Shown here: positions 34,878 through 43,829 of the stretch, one piece after another
Position numbering within the stretch: the first letter of the stretch is position 1
How the letters are laid out: every line of letters begins with the position of its first letter
Source of the DNA: Bradyrhizobium sp. 200
Lineage (GTDB): Bacteria; Pseudomonadota; Alphaproteobacteria; Rhizobiales; Xanthobacteraceae
Direction: 5' to 3'
DNA: 64,000 nt
NCBI RefSeq assembly: GCF_023100945.1
Contig: NZ_CP064689.1
Location: 4,942,001 to 5,006,000, forward strand
Program-made: the position numbers and the translations under genes
The notes under the pieces: generated by a model
What the model was told of the DNA's origin: nothing
Database searches by the model: none
The model's input: the letters and a program-made list of their open reading frames with translations, nothing else

Positions 34878-35060
34878 CGCCCCAGCGCCACGACCACCTG
34901 CACGCTCGGCGGCGCTCCTGACGATAATGCAATGCAATATTGCGGTTGAAAAGCCGCACTGCTGTTGCCTATCAACCTGCCCTGCTCTAGGACCTTTGGA
35001 TTGTTAATATCACTTCGGGCCGCCGTCCAACCAAGATATTGGGCATGCCGGGCGAGTTTC

Positions 35061-35351
35061 ATGATGGACGTTCCCGAGTTCGAAGACCTGCTAGGTCGGC
35101 ACGGCGGCGACTTGTCGCACTGGCCGACGGATCGGCAGGCCGCAGCCGAAGCATTGTTGAAGTCGTCCAAGCAAGCACGCGTCGCGCTCGCCGAGGCACA
35201 GCGGCTTCGTCGCGTGCTGCAACCGACGCAGGTACGCGCCCCCGCCGGCCTTGTCGACAGGATCATGGGCAAGATCCGGCGGCTGGAAGGTAATCCAGCT
35301 GACGAGAACACGACCAATTTGGATGAGTCGTCAGCGCCTCCGAAAGATTAG
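35061..35351 (+). CDS. Small protein with DLSHWP motif, hypothetical
   Basis: A 96-residue protein starting MMDVPEFEDLLGRHGGDLSHWPTDRQAAAEALLKSS. An acidic N-terminus is followed by a basic amphipathic helix (QARVALAEAQRLRRVLQPTQ, RIMGKIRRLEG). The same GxDLSHWP opening occurs in small proteins that I recall beside ECF sigma genes in Bradyrhizobium, so it may be a short sigma-associated regulator. It lies between fliS and flgD. The family has no established function known to me. The frame extends 32 codons upstream, but ATG ATG at 35061 fits best. Confidence 0.65.
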   Translation: MMDVPEFEDLLGRHGGDLSHWPTDRQAAAEALLKSSKQARVALAEAQRLRRVLQPTQVRAPAGLVDRIMGKIRRLEGNPADENTTNLDESSAPPKD

Positions 35352-35658
35352 GCCCTTGCGCTGGCGAGCTGCACCTGCCTGAACCGAGATAGCTTGCCTC
35401 TCTTTCAGATCGGTCGGGAGGGCAAATTTTGCCGGGCTGAGCCTTCCTCGATCGACGCTTCGACATTTCAAGAAAGCGCTGCAGCACAACGATAATTCGA
35501 AATTCACCGAAGCCACGCGCGCACCGTTTTGGTCGCCCGAGATTCTTCGCCTGAATGGCGGCCGCCGCCCGTTTCAATAGGGAACGGAATTTAAGACCAC
35601 TTCAATTCCCCAACGCAACTCCGAGGCGCATCGCGCCCGGACATCGCTGGAGCGTGCC
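35352..35658. other. Gap before flgD
   Basis: 307 bases with no coding frame; the likely place for a second promoter of the flgD-flgL group. No recognisable sigma-54 or sigma-28 element was seen. Confidence 0.35.
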
Positions 35659-36321
35659 ATGACTGTTGCTGCAACGACGGCGACCACGACGACAACGGCT
35701 GCGACGACGACCTCCTCTTCGTCCAGCTCCGGCCTCACGTCGAGCCAGTTTCTGAGCTTACTCGTCACCGAGCTGCAGAACCAAAACCCGCTCGAACCGA
35801 CCAACTCGACTGACTTCATAAACCAACTAACGTCCTATGCAAACTTCGAGCAGCAACAGACGCTGAACACCAACATGAGCACGCTCGTGTCGTCGCTCAA
35901 CAGCCTGCTGACCTTGAACTCCTCGAACTACATTGGTCAGACAGTCACCGCGAAAGCCGACACCGGCACGCTGCAGGACGGCAAGATCGCGTTCGGCTAC
36001 TCGCTGGATTCCGCAGCATCGAACGTAACGCTGACCGTAAAGGACTCCTCCGGCAACACGGTCTGGAGCGGTAGCGGAACGACCACCGCAGGCACCAACA
36101 GCTTCACCTGGGACGGAACGACGACGGACGGCACACAGCTGGCCGACGGCGAACAGTACACGCTGAACGTCACGGCCACCGATTCCACCGGGCAGTCCGT
36201 CTACGGATACACGACGGTCTCCGGGAAGGTGACCTCGACCGACAATTCAACCGGCACGCCGATGCTCAAGATCGGGAACACGTCCGTCAGCACCAGCAAC
36301 GTTATCGGCGTGACTGCCTAA
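35659..36321 (+). CDS. flgD: Flagellar hook assembly scaffold FlgD
   Basis: A 220-residue FlgD that caps the growing hook. The conserved N-terminal stretch LTSSQFLSLLVTELQNQNPLEPTNSTDFINQLTSYANFEQQQTLN is followed by a FlgD Ig-like/Tudor domain (VTLTVKDSSGNTVWSGSG, FTWDGTTTDGTQLADG). The first 24 residues are a run of Thr, Ala and Ser. It precedes flgE by 18 bases. Confidence 0.92.
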   Translation: MTVAATTATTTTTAATTTSSSSSSGLTSSQFLSLLVTELQNQNPLEPTNSTDFINQLTSYANFEQQQTLNTNMSTLVSSLNSLLTLNSSNYIGQTVTAKADTGTLQDGKIAFGYSLDSAASNVTLTVKDSSGNTVWSGSGTTTAGTNSFTWDGTTTDGTQLADGEQYTLNVTATDSTGQSVYGYTTVSGKVTSTDNSTGTPMLKIGNTSVSTSNVIGVTA

Positions 36322-36339
36322 ATCATTGGAGTACCGATC

Positions 36340-37608
36340 ATGAGTCTGTCCGGCGCGCTATCTTCCGCAATTTCCGCCTTGAACGCCCAGAGCTCGGCGC
36401 TGGCGATGATCTCCGACAATATCGCGAATTCCTCGACTGTCGGTTACAAGACCACGTCTGCATCGTTCGAGTCGCTGGTCACGAGTTCATCGAATGCGTC
36501 AGCTTATTCGTCGGGCGGCGTGACGACGCTCGCAAGGTCCAATATCACGACACAGGGCTTGTTGACGGCGACTTCGACGTCAACCAACGTAGCCATCCAG
36601 GGTAACGGGTTCTTTCCGGTCACGACGTCGCTGACGAGCGGGGAGACCCTTTATACGCGAAACGGCGCTTTCACGACCGACGCCAGCGGCTATCTCGTCA
36701 ACAACGGTGCGTACCTGCTGGGCTGGCGGACCGACGCAGCCGGCAACGTCGGCGGCGGCGCCAGCGCCAGCAACATGGAGCCGATCGATACCAGCGTCGT
36801 ACAGACGAGCGGCAGCGCGACAACGACGACGACGTTCTCGGCCAACCTGCCGGCTGATGCGGCGGTCGGAGACACGTTCACGACGTCGATGTCGGTGTAT
36901 GATTCGCTGGGAACGTCGAGCTCGATCCAGGTGACCTGGGAAAAGACGGCGGATAATACCTGGAGCGCAAGCTTCGCCCAGCCGACGCTGTCGTCCGACT
37001 CCGCGACGACGACCGCCGCGGCACCAACCAGCACGGTATCGGTCTCGTTCAACAGCGACGGCTCGCTGGCGAGCACGGATCCCTCTCCCGCCACACTCGC
37101 GATCACCGGCTGGACCACCGGCGCCGCGGACAGCACGATCACACTCGATCTGGGCACGGTTGGAGGCACCGACGGCCTCACCCAGTATGCTTCGGGCCTC
37201 ACTACGCCTGCCGTCAATATTACCCGAATCGAGTCGGACGGCCTTTCCTTTGGCAAGCTGAGCAATATTTCGGTCGGTGATAACGGCATCGTCAACGCCA
37301 CCTATTCGAACGGTCAGACCATCGCGATCTACAAGATCCCGGTCGCCACCTTCGCCGCCCCTGACGAGCTGGACGCCCAAAGCAACGGATTGTATTCGGC
37401 AACGGCCTCCTCGGGTACGGCGGCGCTGCAGGAATCCGGCACCAATGGCGCCGGAACGGTCTATGGCAGCGAACTGGAGTCCAGTACGACCGACACCAAT
37501 GAGCAGTTCAGCAGCATGATCTCGGCTCAGCAGGCCTATTCAGCCGCGTCGCAGGTGATCACAGCCGTCAACAAGATGTTCGACACCTTGATCTCCGCCG
37601 TGAGGTAA
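36340..37608 (+). CDS. flgE: Flagellar hook protein FlgE
   Basis: A 422-residue hook subunit. N-terminal rod-like motif ALSSAISALNAQSSALAMISDNIANSSTVGYKTTSASFESLV, the conserved flagellar basal-body block GNGFFPVT and TRNGAFTTDASGYLVN, and the C-terminal helix SMISAQQAYSAASQVITAVNKMFDTLI. The middle domain is Ser/Thr/Ala-rich. It is followed five bases later by a small helical gene. Confidence 0.93.
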   Translation: MSLSGALSSAISALNAQSSALAMISDNIANSSTVGYKTTSASFESLVTSSSNASAYSSGGVTTLARSNITTQGLLTATSTSTNVAIQGNGFFPVTTSLTSGETLYTRNGAFTTDASGYLVNNGAYLLGWRTDAAGNVGGGASASNMEPIDTSVVQTSGSATTTTTFSANLPADAAVGDTFTTSMSVYDSLGTSSSIQVTWEKTADNTWSASFAQPTLSSDSATTTAAAPTSTVSVSFNSDGSLASTDPSPATLAITGWTTGAADSTITLDLGTVGGTDGLTQYASGLTTPAVNITRIESDGLSFGKLSNISVGDNGIVNATYSNGQTIAIYKIPVATFAAPDELDAQSNGLYSATASSGTAALQESGTNGAGTVYGSELESSTTDTNEQFSSMISAQQAYSAASQVITAVNKMFDTLISAVR

Positions 37609-37613
37609 TAGGC

Positions 37614-37877
37614 ATGTCTTCCGAGAATCATGACGATGAACTGCTGCGCCGGCTCGATCGCCTCATGGCGACGGCGAGGACGATCCGCCGGCGGGACCGG
37701 CGGCTGGTCCTGTCGCTGGAGAGCGACCTGCGGGCACTTCGAACTGCCCTGCACTTGCGTAGCGATGCCCTGCTGCAGAAGCTGAACATCGCGGGAACTA
37801 GCAGCAAAGCGTCCGCCGCCTATTCCCGCATAGCCTCCCTCAGGTCCCGCACGGCTGCCGCGACAACAATCAAATAG
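37614..37877 (+). CDS. Small basic helical protein within flagellar cluster
   Basis: An 87-residue protein, very rich in Arg and Leu (LLRRLDRLMATARTIRRRDRRLVLSLESDLRALRTALHLRSDALLQKLNI), predicted to be a long helix. The close spacing (5 bases after flgE, 17 before the FlgN-like gene) makes it part of the operon. Possibly a chaperone or assembly helper; no family recognised. Confidence 0.65.
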   Translation: MSSENHDDELLRRLDRLMATARTIRRRDRRLVLSLESDLRALRTALHLRSDALLQKLNIAGTSSKASAAYSRIASLRSRTAAATTIK

Positions 37878-37894
37878 ACAACGGAGAAGCTCAG

Positions 37895-38353
37895 ATGACG
37901 ACCCGAAGCCCGCCGCTCCAGCCCGCGATCAGCAACGCGGGTTCCTCCGTCGCAGATTTGGTCGAATTGATCGATTGTCTGATCGACGTCGTCACCGAAG
38001 AAAACATCGCACTGGCGATGGGCCTTCCAGCCTCGCAGTCGCGTCATACCGCACGCAAGCTCGAGCTGTCCGAGATGTTCGAGAAATGGGTGAAAGAAGT
38101 CGCCATGAAGAAACTGCTGCTCGGCACGCCCGATCGCAAGCTGCAGATGAAGGTCCTCGAGCGCATCGAACAGTTGCGCGTGACGATGGATGAGAACGTT
38201 ACCCGGCTGCGTGCCGCCATCGAGGCTAGCCAGCGCCGCATCGACGCCGTAATGGCCGCCATCCGCGAGCAGATCTCCGATAACTCCCCTTACGGATCGA
38301 ACGGCCGCGTCAAAGGCCAGACGGCGTCCTACGCGCGCAACGTGCAGATCTGA
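37895..38353 (+). CDS. FlgN-like flagellar export chaperone
   Basis: A 152-residue helical protein: LVELIDCLIDVVTEENIALAMGLPASQSRHTARKLELSEMFEKWV, then a long amphipathic helix (VLERIEQLRVTMDENVTRLRAAIEASQRRIDAVMAAIREQ) and SYARNVQI at the end. Layout and location directly before flgK fit FlgN, the cytoplasmic chaperone for FlgK and FlgL. The sequence match is by pattern, hence moderate certainty. Confidence 0.75.
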   Translation: MTTRSPPLQPAISNAGSSVADLVELIDCLIDVVTEENIALAMGLPASQSRHTARKLELSEMFEKWVKEVAMKKLLLGTPDRKLQMKVLERIEQLRVTMDENVTRLRAAIEASQRRIDAVMAAIREQISDNSPYGSNGRVKGQTASYARNVQI

Positions 38354-38378
38354 TCCAACCCAGAGTCGCGAGGTCACG

Positions 38379-40148
38379 GTGTCGCTCGATATAGCACGCA
38401 GCATTGCTGTCAGCAGCCTGATGGCAAGCCAGGTTCAGATCAGCGTTGCGTCGTCAAACGTCTCGAACGCCGATACCAATGGCTATACTGTCAAGACGGC
38501 CAATCAGGTGTCGACGACGAGCGGCGGCGTCGGCACCGGGGTGGCCATTACAGGCATCACCAGCAACGTCGACAAGCTGCTGTTCAAGTCATTGATAGCG
38601 GCAGAATCAGAGCTTGGCGCCGCCGATATCGACAACAACTATCTCGACCGCCTGCAGGCACTGTATGGAAGCACGACGGGAGCGGACGATACCGGCACTT
38701 CGATTGCCAATACGCTCGCCTCCCTGGAGGCGGCCGTGTCGTCACTGGCCGCGACCACAGGCAGCGCGTCTCTTCAATCCAGCGTCGTCAGCGCACTCGA
38801 CGATCTGGCATCCCAGTTGCGCGAAACCTCGGACGGCATTCAAGAACTGCGCAGCACGGCCGATGCGGCGATTTCTTCCGATGTCGATCAGGTCAATGAC
38901 GGCCTGAAGACCATTGCCAGTCTCAACGCCCAGATCAAGCAGGCGGCTGCCGCCGGCCAGTCGACTGGCGACCTTGAGGATCAACGCAATGTCGCACTGC
39001 AGAGCGTCGCGACCAGGATGAACGTCAGCTACTTCATTTCGTCTACCGGAGACATGCAGGTTTACACGGCATCCGGTCAAACATTGGTCGACAGCAGCGC
39101 TCACCTGCTTAGCTTCACCGCGGCGTCGTCAGTTACCGCAACTTCGGCTTACGATCCCAATTCGTCATCCGGGTTGAGCGGCATCTCGGTCAATGGCGTC
39201 GATATCACGTCGCAGATTACATCCGGCGAGATCGGCGCTCTGATCAATTTGCGCGACACCGTGTTGCCTGCCGCACAATCCCAGCTCGATCAGCTCGCCA
39301 ACAAGTTGACAGAGAGCCTGAATGCCGCCAGCAATCAGGGCACGTCGCTGCCGCCACCGTCGACGCTGACGGGTACAACGACCGTCAGCTCCTCGACGGC
39401 CCTGGATGCAACGGGAACGGTACGCATCGCCGTCGCAGACCAATCCGGCAGTCTCGTATCCTACGGCGATCTGGATCTCTCGAACTATTCGACGATCGGC
39501 GATCTGGTCAGTGCGATCAACGGCATCTCCGGCCTGAGCGCCTCGATCAATGCCAGTGGCAAAGTCGTGATCACCAGTTCCAGCAGCAGCAATGGTATCG
39601 CGATCAACGAAATGACAAGTTCGGTCGGTGCTGACGGCACCGGCCTCTCGGACTATCTCGGCCTGAACGATCTCGTCATCGGGACGGGCGCATCGAATTT
39701 TGCCGTACGCAGCGACATTCTGGCCAATTCCGGGCTCCTGCCGGTCTCTACGCTCGATTCGTCGGCAACCTTAACGACAGGCGGCAAGGTAGTGACGGCG
39801 GGCTCCACCGACGTTGTCGATGCCATCTATGCGACGCTTACGGATTCTCGCACTTTCAACGCATCGGGCGGACTAGGATCGTCCACAGGCTCGTTCGCGG
39901 ATTATGCCGCCGAAATCATCTCGAACGTCGCCTCAAAGGCGACCTCGGCTGCCACTACCTACACTTCGAAAACGACGATCCAATCGACCTTCACCAGCGC
40001 GATGTCATCGCAATCCGGCGTCAATCTGGACGAAGAGACCGCCAAGATCAGCACATTGCAGAACCAGTATTCGGCCGCGTCTCAGTTGATCCAAGCCATT
40101 AACGAGATGTTCTCGTCGCTCTTGAGCGCCGTACAGAGCGTCGGCTGA
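38379..40148 (+). CDS. flgK: Flagellar hook-associated protein FlgK
   Basis: A 589-residue hook-filament junction protein, starting at GTG. N-terminal motif SLMASQVQISVASSNVSNADTNGYTVKTANQ; FlgK D1 region with AADIDNNYLDRLQALYG and VDQVNDGLKTIASLNAQIKQAAAAGQSTGDLEDQRN; C-terminal VNLDEETAKISTLQNQYSAASQLIQAINEMFSSLL. The middle is again Ser/Thr-rich. flgL starts 14 bases after. Confidence 0.93.
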   Translation: MSLDIARSIAVSSLMASQVQISVASSNVSNADTNGYTVKTANQVSTTSGGVGTGVAITGITSNVDKLLFKSLIAAESELGAADIDNNYLDRLQALYGSTTGADDTGTSIANTLASLEAAVSSLAATTGSASLQSSVVSALDDLASQLRETSDGIQELRSTADAAISSDVDQVNDGLKTIASLNAQIKQAAAAGQSTGDLEDQRNVALQSVATRMNVSYFISSTGDMQVYTASGQTLVDSSAHLLSFTAASSVTATSAYDPNSSSGLSGISVNGVDITSQITSGEIGALINLRDTVLPAAQSQLDQLANKLTESLNAASNQGTSLPPPSTLTGTTTVSSSTALDATGTVRIAVADQSGSLVSYGDLDLSNYSTIGDLVSAINGISGLSASINASGKVVITSSSSSNGIAINEMTSSVGADGTGLSDYLGLNDLVIGTGASNFAVRSDILANSGLLPVSTLDSSATLTTGGKVVTAGSTDVVDAIYATLTDSRTFNASGGLGSSTGSFADYAAEIISNVASKATSAATTYTSKTTIQSTFTSAMSSQSGVNLDEETAKISTLQNQYSAASQLIQAINEMFSSLLSAVQSVG

Positions 40149-40162
40149 CAGGAACCCAGACG

Positions 40163-41074
40163 ATGCAGATGCGCGTGGCTACCTTCGGGATCAGCGATCA
40201 GATGATCGCATCTGCTTTACGCACGCAGAGCACGATGGCCAACCAACAGATGCAGGAAGCTTCTGGTCTCGTTTCGTCGGACTTCGGCGGACTTGGATCC
40301 ACAACGCAACAGGTTATCAACCTGCAGGTCTCAGCGACGCGGTCGCAGAGCTATATCGATGCGGCCACGCTCACTAATAGCAAGATCCAGGTGATGTATT
40401 CCGCAGTGAATTCGATCGCGGATCTGGCAACCCAGTTCCGCGCGCAGCTTACCAGCGCAACCAGTGCCTCCAGCACCGACGCAGCCAGCGTCACTGAATC
40501 GGCGAGGAATATGCTCGAGCAAGCCGCCTCGGTTCTCAACACGCAGTACAATGGCAGCTACCTTTTCGGCGGCTCGGAGACCAAGACCGCGCCGGTGGAT
40601 GTTTCGAGCACAGGTTACGCTGCGGCAACCTCCCCATCGTCGGTCGATAGCAGCTACTACCAGGGCGATAGCCAGCTGGCCTCGGTTCGCGTATCCGACA
40701 GCCAGACCGTGTCCTATGGCGTGTCGGCAGACAACCCCGCCTTCGAAAAGCTCTTGCGCGCGATGAACCTGGTGGCGAGTAACTCGCCGCTTTCCAGCGA
40801 GACGCTGAACGAAGCGCTGGATCTGGCGGTCGAAGCGGTCGACGAGCTCGGCCTTGTTCAAACACGTATTTCGAATGCGTCGGCGTCGATCGAGAACGCC
40901 AGCGCCTATCAGACCGAATACCTGTCCTACGTACAGACGCTCGGAAGCGACCTCACCAGTGTCGATGTTGCTGCGGTGACAGCCAAGCTGGCGACCTATC
41001 AGGCCCAATTGACGGCATCCTACTCCGCCATCGCCAAGGTCCAGAGCCTGAACCTGGCGAGCTATCTGCGCTGA
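40163..41074 (+). CDS. flgL: Flagellar hook-associated protein FlgL
   Basis: A 303-residue junction protein related to flagellin. N-terminal helix FGISDQMIASALRTQSTMANQQMQEASGLVSSDFGGL, a short variable core with YNGSYLFGGSETKTAPV (the GxYLFxG signature of FlgL) and C-terminal helices (RISNASASIENASAYQTEYLSYVQTLGSDL, VDVAAVTAKLATYQAQLTASYSAIAKVQSLNL). It is the last gene of the cluster and converges on livM. The second ATG (MRVATF) is an alternative start. Confidence 0.92.
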   Translation: MQMRVATFGISDQMIASALRTQSTMANQQMQEASGLVSSDFGGLGSTTQQVINLQVSATRSQSYIDAATLTNSKIQVMYSAVNSIADLATQFRAQLTSATSASSTDAASVTESARNMLEQAASVLNTQYNGSYLFGGSETKTAPVDVSSTGYAAATSPSSVDSSYYQGDSQLASVRVSDSQTVSYGVSADNPAFEKLLRAMNLVASNSPLSSETLNEALDLAVEAVDELGLVQTRISNASASIENASAYQTEYLSYVQTLGSDLTSVDVAAVTAKLATYQAQLTASYSAIAKVQSLNLASYLR

Positions 41075-41148
41075 TTGGCGTAACACTCGGCCTCCTCGGG
41101 CCATATCTATTTTTCAGAAGGTCGATGAGTTGCGGCAGGCACCGAGGT

Positions 41149-42246
41149 TCACCCCTGAGTCTTGGATACGATTTCCGCCCGCGGCGGGATAACAAGCCGC
41201 CGCCTCGTCGGAAAGAGCGCAAGGTCGTAGCGCTCCGTGATAAGGCCCCATAAGCCCTTTGGCGCAAACAGCATGACACCAATTCCGAGCGCACCGAGCA
41301 GAATGAGATAGGAAGCGCCGAAATCAGCGAGATAGCGCTGCAAGAGATAGAAGATGACGGCACCGACGACCGGGCCTTCCATCGTGCCAATGCCGCCGAT
41401 CACGACAATGAAGACAACATAGGCCGTCCAGTCGGTAACCGAAAAGGCCGCGTCCGGCGAGATGCGCGCCTTCTGCAAATAGATCAACGCGCCGATCATA
41501 CCAGTCATGGCGGCGGTTGCGACATAGACGGCGAGCTTGACGCGATAGATGTCGACGCCGAGGCCCCCCGCTGCGCCCTCGTGGTCGCGGATCGCACCGA
41601 GCGCGAGGCCGCGGCGCGAGCGAAGGACGAGATAGACAAAGGCGAGTGTGCCGACCATCAGTGCTAGCGCCGCCCAATAGGAGATGATGTCGCGCGCGGC
41701 CGGCGTGCGGACATCGAGCAATGCCTTCACCCATTCGATGCCCGGGACGGACGAGGTAACCGACGGCGTCAGCGACATTCCGGTGCCGCCGCCGAGCGGC
41801 TTGAACTGGGCGAAGACCAGGCGATAGACCTCGGCCACAACCCAGGTGCCGATCGCAAAATAAGCACCGCGAAGCCGAAACACGATGAGTGCTGTCGGCA
41901 ACGCGAACAATGCGGAGACAAAACCCGCCAGCGGAATTGCGAGCAATGGATCGATGCTGCCAAGCAGTGTGAACGCAAACAAAAGGTAGCCGCCAAGTCC
42001 GACGAAAGCTTGCTGGCCGACCGAGATCAGGCCGGCGTAGCCCGCGAGCAGGTTCCAGCATTGCGCTAGCGCAAGCATGTAGAACAGGAAGATCAGGTCC
42101 TGGATCAGATTTCGGCCGGCTACGACGGGGAGCAGCGCTAGCGCCAGCAACATGACGCAGGCGATCGCCGCGATGACGCCCGGCGCGCGGCCTGCGGTCC
42201 CGGTGCGGAAGGTCTGCGTTGGCTTTGCTGCGGCCTCTCCCATCAT
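41149..42246 (-). CDS. livM: Branched-chain-type ABC transporter permease (LivM)
   Basis: A protein of about 365 residues with eight or more hydrophobic segments. LivM signatures are NLLAGYAGLISVGQQAFVGLGGYL, LRGAYFAIGTWVVAEVYRL, LGAIRDHEGAAGGLGVD and FIVVIGGIGTMEGPVVGAV. The start MMGEAAAK lies eight bases after the livH stop; the open frame extends 31 codons further into livH and was not used. Part of the HAAT-family importer here, probably for an aromatic or phenolic acid given the adjacent genes. Confidence 0.92.
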   Translation of the reverse strand: MMGEAAAKPTQTFRTGTAGRAPGVIAAIACVMLLALALLPVVAGRNLIQDLIFLFYMLALAQCWNLLAGYAGLISVGQQAFVGLGGYLLFAFTLLGSIDPLLAIPLAGFVSALFALPTALIVFRLRGAYFAIGTWVVAEVYRLVFAQFKPLGGGTGMSLTPSVTSSVPGIEWVKALLDVRTPAARDIISYWAALALMVGTLAFVYLVLRSRRGLALGAIRDHEGAAGGLGVDIYRVKLAVYVATAAMTGMIGALIYLQKARISPDAAFSVTDWTAYVVFIVVIGGIGTMEGPVVGAVIFYLLQRYLADFGASYLILLGALGIGVMLFAPKGLWGLITERYDLALFPTRRRLVIPPRAEIVSKTQG

Positions 42247-42254
42247 CGATCCGA

Positions 42255-43124
42255 TCAATCCTGAGCGCGCGGAAAAAGGCCGCGCGGCCGCAACACCAGC
42301 ACCACCAGAAAGGCGAGATGGCCCGCCAGTATCTGCCATTCGGGATCAATTCGCGCGCCGATGGTTTGTGCCAGGCCAAGCACGACCCCACCAGCGAGTG
42401 TGCCCCAGAAGCTGCCGAGGCCGCCGATGATCACAGCCTCAAATGCATAGAGCAGCCGGGCGGGACCGATGGTCGGATCGAAATTTGCCCGCAGTCCGAG
42501 ATAGAGCGCCCCGATCGTAATCACGACGAAGGCAAGCCCCATGGCGGTGGCAAAAATGCGGCTGATATCGATGCCCATGAGCTCTGCCACTTCGAGATCG
42601 TCCGAGGTCGCACGGAAGGCGCGGCCGATTGAGGTCCGGTAGAATATCATGTTGAGGACGACGATCACGGCGATCGCGGACAACAGCGTCAAGAGCGGCA
42701 CGACGCCGATCGCAATGCCGCCACCGAGCGGGATCGAAGCCGTCTCGATCGCGCCAGAGCGGAGGCGCTGGCTGTCGGCGGAGAATGTCTGTAACAATCC
42801 GTTCTGGATGATAATGGACAGGCCGAAGGTGACCAGCAGCGGCGGCAACAGGTCGCGTCCGAGCGTCCGGTTCAACAGCACGTGCTGAAGCGCGAAGCCG
42901 ATGACGAACAGGATCGGAGCCGCCAGTGCCACGGCAACGAAGGGATCAAGGCCGAACTTGCCGGCCACGACGAGAATCGCAAACGCGGCGAGCACGATGA
43001 TGTCGCCATGTGCGAGGTTGACCAGCCGCATCACGCCGAACATCAGCGACAGCCCCGCCGCGAACAGCGCGTAGAGCCCGCCGAGCAACACGCCTTGGAT
43101 CAGTGCATCCAGCCAGCCGATCAT
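42255..43124 (-). CDS. livH: Branched-chain-type ABC transporter permease (LivH)
   Basis: A 289-residue permease with about eight hydrophobic segments. LivH signatures: GVLLGGLYALFAAGLSLMFGVMRLVNLAHGDIIVL, ATSDDLEVAELMGID and LLYAFEAVIIGGLGSFWGTLAGGVVLG. One base separates it from livF upstream. Confidence 0.93.
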   Translation of the reverse strand: MIGWLDALIQGVLLGGLYALFAAGLSLMFGVMRLVNLAHGDIIVLAAFAILVVAGKFGLDPFVAVALAAPILFVIGFALQHVLLNRTLGRDLLPPLLVTFGLSIIIQNGLLQTFSADSQRLRSGAIETASIPLGGGIAIGVVPLLTLLSAIAVIVVLNMIFYRTSIGRAFRATSDDLEVAELMGIDISRIFATAMGLAFVVITIGALYLGLRANFDPTIGPARLLYAFEAVIIGGLGSFWGTLAGGVVLGLAQTIGARIDPEWQILAGHLAFLVVLVLRPRGLFPRAQD

Positions 43125-43125
43125 G

Positions 43126-43827
43126 TCAGGAGCCGAAGTAAGCGCGGTGGATCTGCTCGCGCGTTAGCTCGCGCGGGCGGCCGGTCAGCGACAGCCGCCC
43201 TTCCTGAAAGCAGTAGACGCGGTCGGCGACTTTCATCGCCTGCACGATGTCCTGCTCGACCAGCACAACGCTGGTGCCCTCCGCCTTGATCTGCGCCAGC
43301 GCGGCGTAGATGTCGGCGATGATGATCGGTGCAAGGCCGAGGCTGATCTCGTCGCATAGGAGAATGCGCGGGTTGGACATCAAAGCGCGACCGATCGCGG
43401 CCATCTGCTGCTGCCCGCCCGACAAGGCCGGCGAGGCCGTGGACCGCCGCTCCCTCAGGATCGGAAACAGCGCATAGACGCGATCGAGCGTCCATGGCCC
43501 CGCGATCTTGCGGCCGTACCCCCCGATCAAGAGATTCTCTTCCACGGTAAGCGAGGGAAACAGCCGCCGCCCCTCGGGCACGAGTGCAATGCCGAGCTTG
43601 ACAATATCGGCCGCACGCCGTGCGCCGATCGGCATTCCTTCAAGCCGCACGCTGTCGGGGGTGCCGTGAATGAGGCCGGCGATGGCTTTGAGAAATGTCG
43701 ACTTCCCTGCCCCGTTGGCGCCGATGATGGCAATGGTTTCCCCCTTATCGAGACTGGTGTCGACGCCGTACAGCGCCTGGAAGTCGCCGTAAAAGGCTGT
43801 GAGGTTGCGGGTCTCCAACAACGGCAT
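43126..43827 (-). CDS. livF: Branched-chain-type ABC transporter ATPase (LivF)
   Basis: A 233-residue ATPase. Walker A G36-ANGAGKST44, Q-loop around VPEGRRLFPSLTVEENLLIGG (LivF pattern), signature LSGGQQQMAAIGRAL, Walker B ILLCDEISLGLAP and switch His region changed to VEQDIV (usual in LivF). Pairs with LivG on the cytoplasmic face. Confidence 0.93.
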   Translation of the reverse strand: MPLLETRNLTAFYGDFQALYGVDTSLDKGETIAIIGANGAGKSTFLKAIAGLIHGTPDSVRLEGMPIGARRAADIVKLGIALVPEGRRLFPSLTVEENLLIGGYGRKIAGPWTLDRVYALFPILRERRSTASPALSGGQQQMAAIGRALMSNPRILLCDEISLGLAPIIIADIYAALAQIKAEGTSVVLVEQDIVQAMKVADRVYCFQEGRLSLTGRPRELTREQIHRAYFGS

Positions 43828-43829
43828 GG

